A stretch of 64,000 nt of DNA from Clostridiaceae bacterium (GTDB taxonomy: Bacteria > Bacillota > Clostridia > Lachnospirales > Lachnospiraceae): positions 17,942 through 81,941 of the forward strand of contig QXWR01000025.1 of NCBI GenBank assembly GCA_009911065.1. The letters are read 5' to 3'. The notes below the pieces were generated by a model. The model was not told where the DNA came from. It was given only the letters and a program-made list of their open reading frames with translations, and made no database searches. Below are positions 9,061-17,559 of the stretch, one piece after another. Numbering within the stretch: position 1 is the first letter of the stretch; each line of letters starts with the position of its first letter. The position numbers and the translations under genes were made by a program.

Positions 9061-10427
9061 AATCCCCTGTTCTCTCCTTCTTTCCCGGTATCTGCCCCGG
9101 ATTCTATCAGCTGTCCCGGCTCTAAAATCACTTTCATTGCCCAGGCCGGAACGGAAATATCCGTGTACTGGTCCTTCACAAATACAAACGCCGTATCGTA
9201 CACCCTCTGTTTTACAGGATAAATTCCCGCACCATCGGTAAAATACAAAAGACCTCGCAGCCGGTGAAACTCTCCTCTTCCCATCATCTGATCAACATAG
9301 GCAAAGGCTGGCCGAAAGTCGGTTCCCCCCTGGCCGATTACGGTAAAATCCCTAAGATAAGCTTCCATTTCCTCCCGGCTTGTAATTTTTTGGTCCTGGC
9401 GAACCTGCTCATCACACTGAAGAATGTGTATGTTGACCTTGCGAAAATAACTGTCCGACTCACACAGCACGTCATAGGTTTCCTCCAGAAAACGCCGCAC
9501 CAGCTCCCCGGAACAGGACATGGACGTATCAATCACAATGACAAAATCCTCTATCCGGCTGACCTCTTTTGTCTCCAATGGCTCCACTAACGGCATATTT
9601 CCATACAAAGACATGCCATAAGTATAAAACACATAATCAAAAGAATCTGGGTCAACCTGCATCTCCTCTTTCAGCACAGAAAATTTTCTCAAAAATTTTT
9701 TATAATCATAACGTTCCCGGTTTTCCACCTGTATATGTTCCAAAAGGCTTTTGGATTGTTCATCCTGCTGATTTCCCATTGTTTCCATCTCCGTCTGAAT
9801 CTGTTCCCGGTTTTTGTTCCACTGATTCTGACGCACCATGGGAAGTTTTGGATTTTCACTGGGCAGGTTCCAATCTCCATGATCATCTGCAAAAAATTCC
9901 GCCCGAAGCCGTTCCTTCTGCTTTTGCGGCAAATCCATTTCCTGTAAAATATGATACACACCTTCTGCGTTTAACACCGGAAGCCGTTTTTTCAGCCTGC
10001 CATACCAATCCTGTCGATAAAGAGACATCTGCCTGTGAATGCAGCGAAGATACAGCCCGTCTATAACCGACTCCACCGCAATGTCACATGCTAGATTCCA
10101 GTCTTCCTCTTTTCGGGTCCCTCTTGTATCCATGTGGCAAAACAGGCAGTGAAGCACCATATGAAGATAACAACGGTTTACCAGCACTCTTCCCTGAGTA
10201 AAAAGGCGGCACAGATCATCTGGATGGTAATAGATAACAAATCCGTCGGTTCCCATGCCCCGGCTATCGGTCCTTGCCTCATATCCCAGACTGCCTAAAG
10301 ACACATCCAGAAAACGCAGGTTCAGATACAGCTCATTTCTGGCATTGAAAAGAATCCGGGTACACAATTCCACCTGATTCAGCTCCTCCAGCTGTCGGTG
10401 TCTTACTGGGTCCACCATAAATGACAT
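9057..10427 (-). CDS. VWA-like protein with DUF2201-type metallopeptidase-like N-terminus
   Basis: 456 residues. The N-terminal half resembles the putative metallopeptidase domain found in DUF2201-type proteins: a YLHMVLHCLFCH helix (H89, H93, H98) followed by WNLACDIAVESVID. The catalytic Glu of HExxH is replaced by Met, so protease activity is doubtful although metal ligands remain. The C-terminal half is a von Willebrand A fold with a MIDAS set: DTSMS at 300-304, GGTD at 368-371 and TDGAG near 397. The start at 10427 has GGAAGGAG just upstream; a start at 10448 would overlap the LRR gene. It sits between the LRR gene (gap 10 bases) and the MoxR ATPase (4-base overlap), which are its likely partners. 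Function unknown. Confidence 0.78.
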   Translation of the reverse strand: MSFMVDPVRHRQLEELNQVELCTRILFNARNELYLNLRFLDVSLGSLGYEARTDSRGMGTDGFVIYYHPDDLCRLFTQGRVLVNRCYLHMVLHCLFCHMDTRGTRKEEDWNLACDIAVESVIDGLYLRCIHRQMSLYRQDWYGRLKKRLPVLNAEGVYHILQEMDLPQKQKERLRAEFFADDHGDWNLPSENPKLPMVRQNQWNKNREQIQTEMETMGNQQDEQSKSLLEHIQVENRERYDYKKFLRKFSVLKEEMQVDPDSFDYVFYTYGMSLYGNMPLVEPLETKEVSRIEDFVIVIDTSMSCSGELVRRFLEETYDVLCESDSYFRKVNIHILQCDEQVRQDQKITSREEMEAYLRDFTVIGQGGTDFRPAFAYVDQMMGRGEFHRLRGLLYFTDGAGIYPVKQRVYDTAFVFVKDQYTDISVPAWAMKVILEPGQLIESGADTGKEGENRGL

Positions 10428-10437
10428 TGCTCCTTCC

Positions 10438-11418
10438 TTACAATTCAAACCGCCGTCTGCTCTTTTTCAAATTCTGTTTTTGGAAATCCATCAACCAGCT
10501 GACCATCTCGGTATCACCCATCTGCTGGGCCATTCGGGTCAGCTCTTGCAGCTGTTCTTGCGTCTTCTCTTGTTGCGGTCCTTTCCGCTGCCCGTCAAAA
10601 TCAGGTCCCTTCATCCGCTCTCCCCATTGGAAGATCGTTTTCACCAACCAGGGAAGTCCGCCTGCTTCCAGATTTGTGTAGGATTGCCCGCCTTTTTGGT
10701 CCGCCTGAATCATCAGCTGCCCTGCCATCTTCCAGTGTTCGGTTACATACTCCCGGTACATGTTCTCATAATCCTCCATCAGACCCAAAGGATACGCCAG
10801 CCTCCCCAAAGCCAGCTCAGTCACCAGCTCTTCCGATTCCTGTACCTTTACATGAGGAAAAAGTTCATCGTATTTTCTATACTGAAACTCGGTTCCTGCA
10901 AAACAATAGCGATACCGATGGCCGCACCCATGGGTTTCTATATACAAAATCCGGGCAGGTGTATTTTCCACAGATTCTTCATAAAATTCCGGAAAAATCA
11001 ATCGGACTTCTCGCTCTTTTTTCTGATTTTCCTGGTCATAGATGCGCATTCTCACCCGTAGCGTTTGTCTTAATTCCGAAAGCAGTTCCTTCAGACAAGA
11101 TTTTTCCTTTTCAAATATAATCAAGTCCAAATATTCTACACCTCCCGCTCCGGCAAATAACCCAGCCCCCAAATCCGTAGTTCTACTGCCGCAAGAAAGG
11201 CTTCGAAGTTTCTCACAATTATAAAACCCATAAGCGCCGATTTTTTTCAAATTCACAGGAAGAACAATCTCCTCCACTTCACTGTCAGCCAGCACATAAG
11301 GTCCCAGCTCGGTCACTGGAAGATCTTTTATTCTCTCCGGAAACCGAACCACTCTTTCCGGATTTTCTACCTGGTCTATCCGCACATATTCCCCTGTGAT
11401 TGTATATAAAAATTCCAT
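10438..11418 (-). CDS. Leucine-rich-repeat protein, first gene of the MoxR/VWA cassette
   Basis: 326 residues with no signal peptide. Residues about 25-110 contain BspA-type leucine-rich repeats (ELGPYVLADSEVEEIVLP, LKKIGAYGFYNCEKLRSL, LGAGLFAGAGGVEYLDL). The remainder is a charged domain that I do not recognise; it has a Tyr/Cys-containing stretch (HGCGHRYRYCFAGTEFQY) and a Gln/Lys-rich C-terminus ending KSRRRFEL. It is the first gene of a tight cytoplasmic operon with the VWA and MoxR genes, so it is a candidate recognition or adaptor subunit. This is inference from context only. The region 11419-11550 upstream is short and AT-rich, and no clear promoter was found. Confidence 0.65.
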   Translation of the reverse strand: MEFLYTITGEYVRIDQVENPERVVRFPERIKDLPVTELGPYVLADSEVEEIVLPVNLKKIGAYGFYNCEKLRSLSCGSRTTDLGAGLFAGAGGVEYLDLIIFEKEKSCLKELLSELRQTLRVRMRIYDQENQKKEREVRLIFPEFYEESVENTPARILYIETHGCGHRYRYCFAGTEFQYRKYDELFPHVKVQESEELVTELALGRLAYPLGLMEDYENMYREYVTEHWKMAGQLMIQADQKGGQSYTNLEAGGLPWLVKTIFQWGERMKGPDFDGQRKGPQQEKTQEQLQELTRMAQQMGDTEMVSWLMDFQKQNLKKSRRRFEL

Positions 11419-11550
11419 AAATCTCCTGTATTCATAACCTTTTTATTGTTTTGTTTCCTTGCCTGTGATTGTCTTTGCTATTTTCCCTGTTATTCTGCCT
11501 ATTATACTGTAATGAAAAATATTTCGCAAGATTCCCTCTGGAAAAATCAA

Positions 11551-11586
11551 GAAAAAGAGCAGCTAACCCCATTGCGTCAGCTGCTC
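11551..11586 (-). terminator. Rho-independent terminator of the CAP-domain gene
   Basis: On the minus strand an 8-bp stem (GAGCAGCT pairs with AGCTGCTC, plus 11557-11564 and 11579-11586) is followed by TTTTTC. It lies about 60 bases after the stop codon at 11646. Confidence 0.8.
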
Positions 11587-11645
11587 TAAACTATGAATCA
11601 TAATCAGCAAATCTTGATGAAAACTTTACTTTAAATATTAAGACT

Positions 11646-12491
11646 TTACTTTAAAAATAACTGCACCCAATAATGAACGCCTGCCCCATTTTGATAATGG
11701 GAAACTGCTATGGAAGTATAATTTCCGTTTAAAATATTTGCTCTGTGTCCAGAACTGTTCATCCAGGAATCCATAACTTCCCTGGGTGTCATCTGCCCAT
11801 AAGCAATATTTTCTCCGGCAGACTGATAACGGATTCCTGCTGATGTAAGCGCCGTATAAAAACTGCTTCCATCTGGACGGGTATGGGAAAAACTTCTCTC
11901 AATCTCTTTTGCCCGCACCGCCGCCGCACTTTCTGCCTGGGTATGTATGGTAAGAGGGGAAAGTCCTGCCTTGGCGCGTTCTTGGTTGACCAGATTTACC
12001 ACCTCAGCTGCAAAGGCATCCTGAGTGCTGTCATTTCCAGGCTGGTCTGTATCTGGTATGCCTGGTTTTTCTTCACCGCCGCCAATGTTATCTCCTGGAT
12101 TTCCTGGTTTCCCGTTTTCAAAGGAATTGTCATTCCCTCCCTGCCAAATATCCGGACAGAAGTTCGTTCCGTTTCCTCCCTGCCAGCCATCCGGACAGAA
12201 GTTATTTCCATTTCCCCCCTGCCAAACGTCTGGACAGAAGTTCGTTCCGTTTCCCCCCTGCCAGTTGTCCAGACAAAAATTGTTTCCGTCTCCTCCCTTC
12301 CAGTTGCCAGAAAAAGTTCCTCCAAGATTTCCCAGCACGGCCTTTAGATCACCGAAACTGCCTCCTCCAATCACAATCCCATTTCCTCCTGACAGGTTAC
12401 AGGAATTTAAGGTTGCTGCGTATGAAGTGTTTGTCATGGTTGTAAATGTCAAAACAGCCGCTGCACATACAAATAAGGGCAATTTTCTCAT
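11646..12491 (-). CDS. Secreted CAP/SCP-domain protein with Trp-Gln-Gly-Gly repeats
   Basis: 281 residues. A signal peptide (residues 1-25, ending SYAA) is followed by a Gly-rich stretch, then about four and a half copies of a 13-residue repeat of the form QGGNGTNFCPDVW (65-126), a Pro/Gly/Asp linker (127-157) and a C-terminal CAP domain (158-280). CAP hallmarks are EVVNLVNQERAKAGL, FSHTRPDGSSF, AGENIAYG and SGHRANILN. This is the YkwD-like bacterial branch found in secreted and spore-associated proteins. Three of the repeats carry FCPD and one FCLD, giving four regularly spaced cysteines that could crosslink or bind metal. It has its own ribosome binding site and terminator. The exact role is unknown. 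Confidence 0.88.
   Translation of the reverse strand: MRKLPLFVCAAAVLTFTTMTNTSYAATLNSCNLSGGNGIVIGGGSFGDLKAVLGNLGGTFSGNWKGGDGNNFCLDNWQGGNGTNFCPDVWQGGNGNNFCPDGWQGGNGTNFCPDIWQGGNDNSFENGKPGNPGDNIGGGEEKPGIPDTDQPGNDSTQDAFAAEVVNLVNQERAKAGLSPLTIHTQAESAAAVRAKEIERSFSHTRPDGSSFYTALTSAGIRYQSAGENIAYGQMTPREVMDSWMNSSGHRANILNGNYTSIAVSHYQNGAGVHYWVQLFLK
12114..12299 (-). repeat. 39-bp tandem repeats encoding 13-residue WQGGN(G/D)xNFCPD units
   Basis: Four near-identical 39-base units plus a diverged fifth within the CAP-domain gene. The units alternate T and N at the seventh residue and differ mostly at single positions, which points to recent duplication and possible copy-number variation. Confidence 0.85.
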
Positions 12492-12525
12492 GGGATTTCC
12501 TCCTTTTGTTACTAGAATATTACAT

Positions 12526-12538
12526 TTCTGTTACAGAA
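12526..12538. promoter_or_regulatory. 13-bp perfect palindrome upstream of the CAP-domain gene
   Basis: TTCTGTTACAGAA is a perfect inverted repeat 35 bases upstream of the CAP gene start, in the position of an operator. No regulator can be assigned. Confidence 0.3.
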
Positions 12539-12579
12539 GTATCATAACACATAATTCATGGAAAAGAACTAGGAGAACC

Positions 12580-12678
12580 ATGGAAAAACCTGCAGTGTTT
12601 TCCAAAGGAGAGAAATTATACGAATTACAGCTTCCATACAGGCACCTGCCAAACCTTTGCCACATACTTAATCAATAA
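12580..12678 (+). CDS. Possible 32-residue leader peptide ahead of feoB
   Basis: A short frame, ATG 12580 to stop 12678, is preceded by AGGAG at 12571-12575 but with only 4 bases of spacing. The peptide begins MEKPAVFSKGEKLYEL and shows no domain; it is not FeoA. It ends 29 bases before feoB, whose own ribosome binding site is poorly spaced, so translational coupling is possible. It could equally be a chance frame. Confidence 0.25.
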   Translation: MEKPAVFSKGEKLYELQLPYRHLPNLCHILNQ

Positions 12679-12707
12679 GGATTTTTTCAGGTGGGATTCT
12701 TTTATTT

Positions 12708-14711
12708 ATGGATGAAAAAAGACCGATTGTCACCATTGCTATTGCGGGAAGTCCAAATACTGGTAAAACCACCATTTTTAACGGGCTTACCGGAATGAGA
12801 CAGCACACAGGCAACTGGCATGGAAAAACAACAGACCTGACTTATGGTTCCTTTTCCATGAACCATCAAACATATCAACTGACCGACTTACCAGGACTTC
12901 TTTCTACCACTCCTTTTTTGGAACATGAAAAAGCTGCATGGGATTATCTAAACTCTGGAAATGCACAAATGATTATAATGGTCTGCGACGCCACCTGTCT
13001 GGAACGAGATCTCCATCTCCTTCGCAAAATTCTCTTTCTTGACCGGATCAGGGATTTGGGGACACCTGTGATTTTGTGTGTGAATTTTAGGGATGAAGCA
13101 GAAAAGAAAGGTATTGAGATTGATTTTCAACTCCTTCAGGACGTTCTTCAGATTCCAGTTCTAAGCTGCTGCGCATTTCATGGAGAATCTTTCAATCAAA
13201 TCCGACAAACGATTTACGAGACTTACCATCAACGTTTTTTTTATGATTGTCTGGATTATTGTCCCATACAGCTTGCCCAGGAAACCATTGGTTGTACATA
13301 CCGCCATTGCAATCCGAAAACAGATTTGGCAGAGCGGGTGATGATGGAACCAGCTGCTGGAATCCTCTTCACTTTTTTTCTCTTGTTAGGACTTTCCTGG
13401 CTTGCCCTTACAGGAGCGTTTTCTTTCTCCTCCTTATTGTGGAAACTGCTTTTTGTTCTGGAATCACCTTTTGCCGCCGCAATGAATTGGATTGGCTCTC
13501 CTCCATGGCTGATTTCCATACTGGTATACCATATTTACCGGTCCCTGGCCCTGATTTTTTCTCTGATGCTGCCATGTATGACCCTCTTCTTTTTCTTGTT
13601 TGATTTTGCAGAAGATGCCGGCTGCCTGCCTAGAATTGCATTTCATTTGGATTCTTCATTTCAAAAGTGCCGCACCTGCAGCAAACAATGTCTGTCTATG
13701 GCCATAGGCTTTTGCTGTAATGCTGCTGCCGTAACCCAAAGCCGAATCCTAAATTCTTCCCGTGAACGAAAAATCGCTGTTTTAACCAGTTCTTTTGTTC
13801 CATGCAGCAGAAAACTTCCTACACTCCTTTTGATGATTTCACTGATTTTCATGGCAGGCGCCTCCCCTGCTCTACCCCCTGGCAAACGAGAGATCTTTCC
13901 TGGAATTTCCTCCCCCATCCAGGTATCCTTGTTTTCCGCCTTACTTTTATGCTTTATTATTTGCTTTTGCATAACCAGTGTCATAACAGGGTCGTGGATT
14001 CTCTCCCATACTCTGCTTCCGGGAAATTCCTGTCCATTTGTCCTGGAACTTCCTCCCTGCCGTTGTCCCGGAATCCGTCGAACGCTGAAGCGTTCCTTTC
14101 AGGATCAAACCATCCCGGCCATGAGGAGGGCTGTCATTGCTACAACTGCTTCTGTGGGATTCACATGGCTTTTAATCTATGAATTTCCTGGTATTTTTGA
14201 CTGCATCCTCCATCTGCTGGAACCCTTAGGCCGCTGTATGGGACTGGACGGAATGATTCTTTTTGCTTTTTTATTATCCATTCCTGCCAATGAAACCATC
14301 ATTCCAATTATGATTACCTTATACCTGCATACTTCCAACCTTTCTTTTCTACACAATTCCCCGTTGCCAGCTGTGGATTTTTCTTTTCTAACGAAAGCTG
14401 CACCTTCCATTCTCCAGTCTGTGTCCCGTGTGGCTGCTCTGTTGCCTGGAGATGTTTCCTGTACACTACAGACCATAGAAAATCCCTCCGCCCTTTTTTC
14501 CTTTCTGGCTTCCCAGGGCTGGACCTGTACAACGATTCTGTCCATGATTGTTTTTTGCCTGTTTCATTGGCCATGTGCCTCTACAATCCGAAACATAAAA
14601 AAAGAAACCGGTTCCTGGAAATGGACCGCGGTTTCTGTTCTTTTTCCTTCCATGTTTGGCATAGGGCTGTGTATGCTTCTTACAGCTGTAAGTCATATGA
14701 TTTTTGGATGA
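12708..14711 (+). CDS. feoB: FeoB-family ferrous iron transporter (orphan)
   Basis: 667 residues. An N-terminal GTPase domain has G1 GSPNTGKTTIFNG, G3 DLPG, G4 NFRD and G5-like SCCA. A helical linker leads to about eight membrane segments with both FeoB gate motifs: CCNAAAVTQSRILNSSRER, where the Cys-Asn-Ala-Ala-Ala gate and RER are typical, and a second gate PANETIIPI. FeoB imports Fe2+ (or Mn2+) across the inner membrane using GTP. No feoA or feoC is adjacent. The gene stands alone on the plus strand between minus-strand genes. The ATG at 12708 has only a distant AGGTGG, and the sequence starts directly at the G domain (RPIVTIAIAGSPN), so the start is sound. The Cys-rich membrane region (several CxxC pairs near 320-345) is unusual. 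Confidence 0.9.
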   Translation: MDEKRPIVTIAIAGSPNTGKTTIFNGLTGMRQHTGNWHGKTTDLTYGSFSMNHQTYQLTDLPGLLSTTPFLEHEKAAWDYLNSGNAQMIIMVCDATCLERDLHLLRKILFLDRIRDLGTPVILCVNFRDEAEKKGIEIDFQLLQDVLQIPVLSCCAFHGESFNQIRQTIYETYHQRFFYDCLDYCPIQLAQETIGCTYRHCNPKTDLAERVMMEPAAGILFTFFLLLGLSWLALTGAFSFSSLLWKLLFVLESPFAAAMNWIGSPPWLISILVYHIYRSLALIFSLMLPCMTLFFFLFDFAEDAGCLPRIAFHLDSSFQKCRTCSKQCLSMAIGFCCNAAAVTQSRILNSSRERKIAVLTSSFVPCSRKLPTLLLMISLIFMAGASPALPPGKREIFPGISSPIQVSLFSALLLCFIICFCITSVITGSWILSHTLLPGNSCPFVLELPPCRCPGIRRTLKRSFQDQTIPAMRRAVIATTASVGFTWLLIYEFPGIFDCILHLLEPLGRCMGLDGMILFAFLLSIPANETIIPIMITLYLHTSNLSFLHNSPLPAVDFSFLTKAAPSILQSVSRVAALLPGDVSCTLQTIENPSALFSFLASQGWTCTTILSMIVFCLFHWPCASTIRNIKKETGSWKWTAVSVLFPSMFGIGLCMLLTAVSHMIFG

Positions 14712-14760
14712 TTCCGACACAATTCCTAAATTTCTGGATGTCTTATCCATTCTGCATCCC

Positions 14761-15036
14761 TTATAATTTTTGCCGTGAGTACAGCGCCTTGGAGCTGACT
14801 CCCGGCAAACGCCCCAGCTTGCCGGAAACAGCGCTGATAATATCCGATGGAGCATCCAGCACAACACTGATAATATTCATCTGCTTTTCCCGGTAGGGAA
14901 GCCCCATGCGTCCAATGATATAACTGCTGTACTGGTGTAAAATCTCATTGACCGAACCTGCCAAATCCGGATTCTCTACGATGATTCCCACCACAGCAAT
15001 CCGGTAAGGCTGGTCCATGGTATTTCGTTCTTCCAT
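14761..15036 (-). CDS. TM1266-family putative regulator of the iron-only hydrogenase system
   Basis: 91 residues with the ferredoxin-like/ACT fold of NikR C-terminal domains. Conserved segments are RIAVVGIIVEN, VNEILHQYSSYIIGRMGLP, MNIISVVLDAPSDII and GKLGRLPGVSSK. Members are found with [FeFe]-hydrogenase maturases and are thought to sense a small ligand; there is no DNA-binding domain. The start at 15036 follows AGGGAGG 8 bases upstream; frames starting further up lack a site. No hydrogenase or HydE/F/G gene is present in this window. It sits 43 bases downstream of the zinc-ribbon/LRR gene, probably in the same transcript, and converges on feoB. Confidence 0.85.
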   Translation of the reverse strand: MEERNTMDQPYRIAVVGIIVENPDLAGSVNEILHQYSSYIIGRMGLPYREKQMNIISVVLDAPSDIISAVSGKLGRLPGVSSKALYSRQKL

Positions 15037-15079
15037 TACCCTTTCCTCCCTAATGCCTATATTCTTTGAACACAAAAGC

Positions 15080-17026
15080 CTATTTTATCACTTCCACCGA
15101 ATCTCCTGCCTCAATCGTATGATTGACCGGATTCTGACGAATATCCAGATATTTGAGTCTGGCTGCCTGATTTAAAGGAGTCAGATCCGTCACATAATTG
15201 TTATTGATTCCCAAGCGTTCCAGGCGATTCAGCTTGGAAGCAAATTGGATTGAGGTCAACTGATTCCCATCCAGATACAGTTCTTCCAACTCAGAATAAT
15301 GAGTTAAAAAATCAATATTTTCCGCCAGGGACACATCATCATACCAAATATTGGTCACACCAGAATAAGATTCCACATAGAAGTTCTTTTTTAAAGAAAC
15401 CTCCTTCATCTGCAGCTTTTTAAGTGAAGGATTGTCCCTTAACTGATCAAAATCAATGCCAAACAAACACTGATTCAAATACAGTTCTTCCAGACCTGCA
15501 TGATTGAACACATTGGAAATATCTCCATAAATTTCTATATTCCTGCCATAGCCTCCCCACCAGCTCTTGTCTTCTATGCCACTGAGATCCAAATATTTTA
15601 AGCTGGTCATTCCGTCCACAAAGTTCAGATTACGGAGAGGTTTATGGACAGCCCACATGGAATAGCAGGTCAGCCGCTCCAGACCCGACAAGGAAGAAAG
15701 GACATTGATCTCATCCACATTACACCCATGAATGGACAGGCTTTTCAAATTTTTCAGACCTTTAAGGGGAGCCATGGACTGAAATCCGCAAATATCCAAT
15801 TCTTCCAGCTGGCTAAGTGAAGATAAGTCCGGATCGGAACAAGAGTCGTCCTTGTCCAGAACCAAACTTTTCAGCCCTGTAAGCTTAGGGATAAATTCAT
15901 AGCCCTTCACCGAATCGTTGTTCGTTACACAGAGAGAAGTAAGACCCGAAAGCCCTCCTAAAGGTTCCAAGCTAATCGCTTCCGTCTCTGCAAGGGACAG
16001 CTTTGTAAGTCCTGTGAGAGAGTTTAAAAAACTCACGTCCCGCACCGAAGCAGACTCCAGGTTAAGCTCCTGTAAACCAGTCAATACAGTAAGGGCAGAA
16101 TAATCGGTTAAGGTACCAGAAGAAGATTCATCCAAATCCGGCTCATCCTCAATAATCGTCAACGATTTTAGCTGTTTCATGGAAACCAGCTGCCGAATGT
16201 CCGGCGCCACAGCATCCTCAAGAGACAAAATTTCCAGGTTTTCAAAGGTAGATAATCCCTCCAAATCCGTTGGTTTATCCAGATTCAGCTCCCGAAGCTG
16301 TCCCGGCTCCAACCATTCGGTCAGATCTTTCGGACTCACCTCGCGGCAAGAAAGTCCCTGTAAACGGCTTAACTTATCCAAAACCTTTCCGTCTGCCCAA
16401 CGGTATCCCAACTCCAATTTCACAAGCTCCGGAAACTCTGCCAGATCATCGGTGTCCCAGTCTTCTGGTTTCAACTCCAAATGTACAATCTCTGCCGACG
16501 GATCTTCATAAAGATTCTCAAAACTGTAATCGATGGAAAAGGAATCCCTTCCTGTCTCAATGCGCAGATACTTTAGTCTCCCCTTCTGTTTGGAATCTAC
16601 CAAGTGTGTCGGCTTGCCATAAATTCCCTCCAGCAAAACATCATAAAACGGTGAATGGGAACTTAACACCTCTTCCTTTTCTTCCTCCAAAATTCCAGAA
16701 ACCGTGGAAGAGGAAACTGCATACCGGGAATGATCAAAATTGCTTTTACGGTTGGCGCTCAAAGCAATTCCTACTCCAAACACAGCTGCCAGTCCCAAAA
16801 GGATTACCACAACCGCCAAGACTCCTTCCTGGTCAGGGGACATGTTTTTGCCCTTAAATCCATCGTTCTTTGGAGGGGCCTGTTGATAAATGTGGTAATT
16901 GATAACCCGGTCATCCTCCAGAATATACTGACTGCCACAATACTCGCAGGCAACGATTTTCTGATTCCCCTCCACAGGTATCAGCCGTCCGCCGCAATTC
17001 GGACATTTCAAATCCACAAACTTCAT
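15080..17026 (-). CDS. Zinc-ribbon, single-TM, leucine-rich-repeat membrane protein
   Basis: 648 residues. The N-terminus is a zinc ribbon (CPNCGG at 8-13 and CEYCGS at 27-32). A single membrane segment covers about 68-90 (VLAVVVILLGLAAVFGVGIA). The rest is a long domain of internalin-like leucine-rich repeats (about 150-640), for example LTGLQELNLESASVRDVSFL and YSELEELYLDGNQLTSIQF. The likely topology puts the ribbon in the cytoplasm and the repeats outside, suggesting recognition of an external partner. There is no LPXTG or other wall anchor. Upstream is the HIT gene (gap 54 bases) and downstream the TM1266-like gene, both in the same direction. The ligand and role are unknown. Confidence 0.8.
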   Translation of the reverse strand: MKFVDLKCPNCGGRLIPVEGNQKIVACEYCGSQYILEDDRVINYHIYQQAPPKNDGFKGKNMSPDQEGVLAVVVILLGLAAVFGVGIALSANRKSNFDHSRYAVSSSTVSGILEEEKEEVLSSHSPFYDVLLEGIYGKPTHLVDSKQKGRLKYLRIETGRDSFSIDYSFENLYEDPSAEIVHLELKPEDWDTDDLAEFPELVKLELGYRWADGKVLDKLSRLQGLSCREVSPKDLTEWLEPGQLRELNLDKPTDLEGLSTFENLEILSLEDAVAPDIRQLVSMKQLKSLTIIEDEPDLDESSSGTLTDYSALTVLTGLQELNLESASVRDVSFLNSLTGLTKLSLAETEAISLEPLGGLSGLTSLCVTNNDSVKGYEFIPKLTGLKSLVLDKDDSCSDPDLSSLSQLEELDICGFQSMAPLKGLKNLKSLSIHGCNVDEINVLSSLSGLERLTCYSMWAVHKPLRNLNFVDGMTSLKYLDLSGIEDKSWWGGYGRNIEIYGDISNVFNHAGLEELYLNQCLFGIDFDQLRDNPSLKKLQMKEVSLKKNFYVESYSGVTNIWYDDVSLAENIDFLTHYSELEELYLDGNQLTSIQFASKLNRLERLGINNNYVTDLTPLNQAARLKYLDIRQNPVNHTIEAGDSVEVIK

Positions 17027-17080
17027 GAAATCCTGTATTCTCCCTTGTTCATTCTCTTGGTTTCCAAAGCCTTTTGTCTT

Positions 17081-17500
17081 TTAAAGCGCCTTCCGAATCT
17101 TCTCTGCAATCTCCTCATACTCTTGATCCGTCAAGAAGATCTTTCCCGGATTCATCTCAAACACGCCGCCCCATTCCGGACCGTCCTCATACTTTGGAAC
17201 CAGATGAAAATGAAGGTGGCATCCAGTATCTCCATATGCCCCATAATTCACCTTTTTCGGCCCAAACACTTTATGAATGGCTCTGGCCGCCTTTGCCACA
17301 TCTGCAAAAAACAGATTCCGCTCCTCATCCGTCAGCTCAATCATCTCGCTGATATGTTTGTCATGGGCCAAAATCAGCCTTCCTGGATGGCTTTGCTCTT
17401 TAAAAACATACAAAAACCCCGAATCCATTTTACAGATTGGATAAGCAAATTTTGCTGCCAGCTCCCCCTGCATACAATATGCACAATTCCCATCTTTCAT
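17081..17500 (-). CDS. HIT-family nucleotide hydrolase/transferase
   Basis: 139 residues. The histidine triad CHLHFHLVPKY gives the HxHxH active site near residues 95-101. An N-terminal CAYC pair could bind zinc with later residues. The sequence GRLILAHDKHISEM is the typical substrate-loop region. HIT proteins hydrolyse phosphoramidates or dinucleoside polyphosphates such as AMP-NH2 or Ap4A. The start at 17500 is preceded by AGAAAGAAGG. It is the first gene of a transcript running from the promoter at 17531-17559 through the LRR membrane protein. Confidence 0.9.
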   Translation of the reverse strand: MKDGNCAYCMQGELAAKFAYPICKMDSGFLYVFKEQSHPGRLILAHDKHISEMIELTDEERNLFFADVAKAARAIHKVFGPKKVNYGAYGDTGCHLHFHLVPKYEDGPEWGGVFEMNPGKIFLTDQEYEEIAEKIRKAL

Positions 17501-17530
17501 TGTTCATACCTTCTTTCTGAAATTTTCTTT

Positions 17531-17559
17531 ATTTTACACTTTTTAAGCTGGTTATGCAA
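17531..17559 (-). promoter_or_regulatory. Vegetative promoter of the HIT gene
   Basis: On the minus strand: TTGCAT, 17 bases, TAAAAT, about 30 bases before the HIT start. The spacing and -10 are good. Confidence 0.65.

Noticed and set aside
12025..12678. 217-codon plus-strand frame rich in Pro, Phe and Cys
   Set aside because: Most of it lies antisense to the CAP gene repeats, and its periodic composition is a mirror of that gene's 39-base repeats. Only the last 32 codons have any independent support, and they are listed separately.
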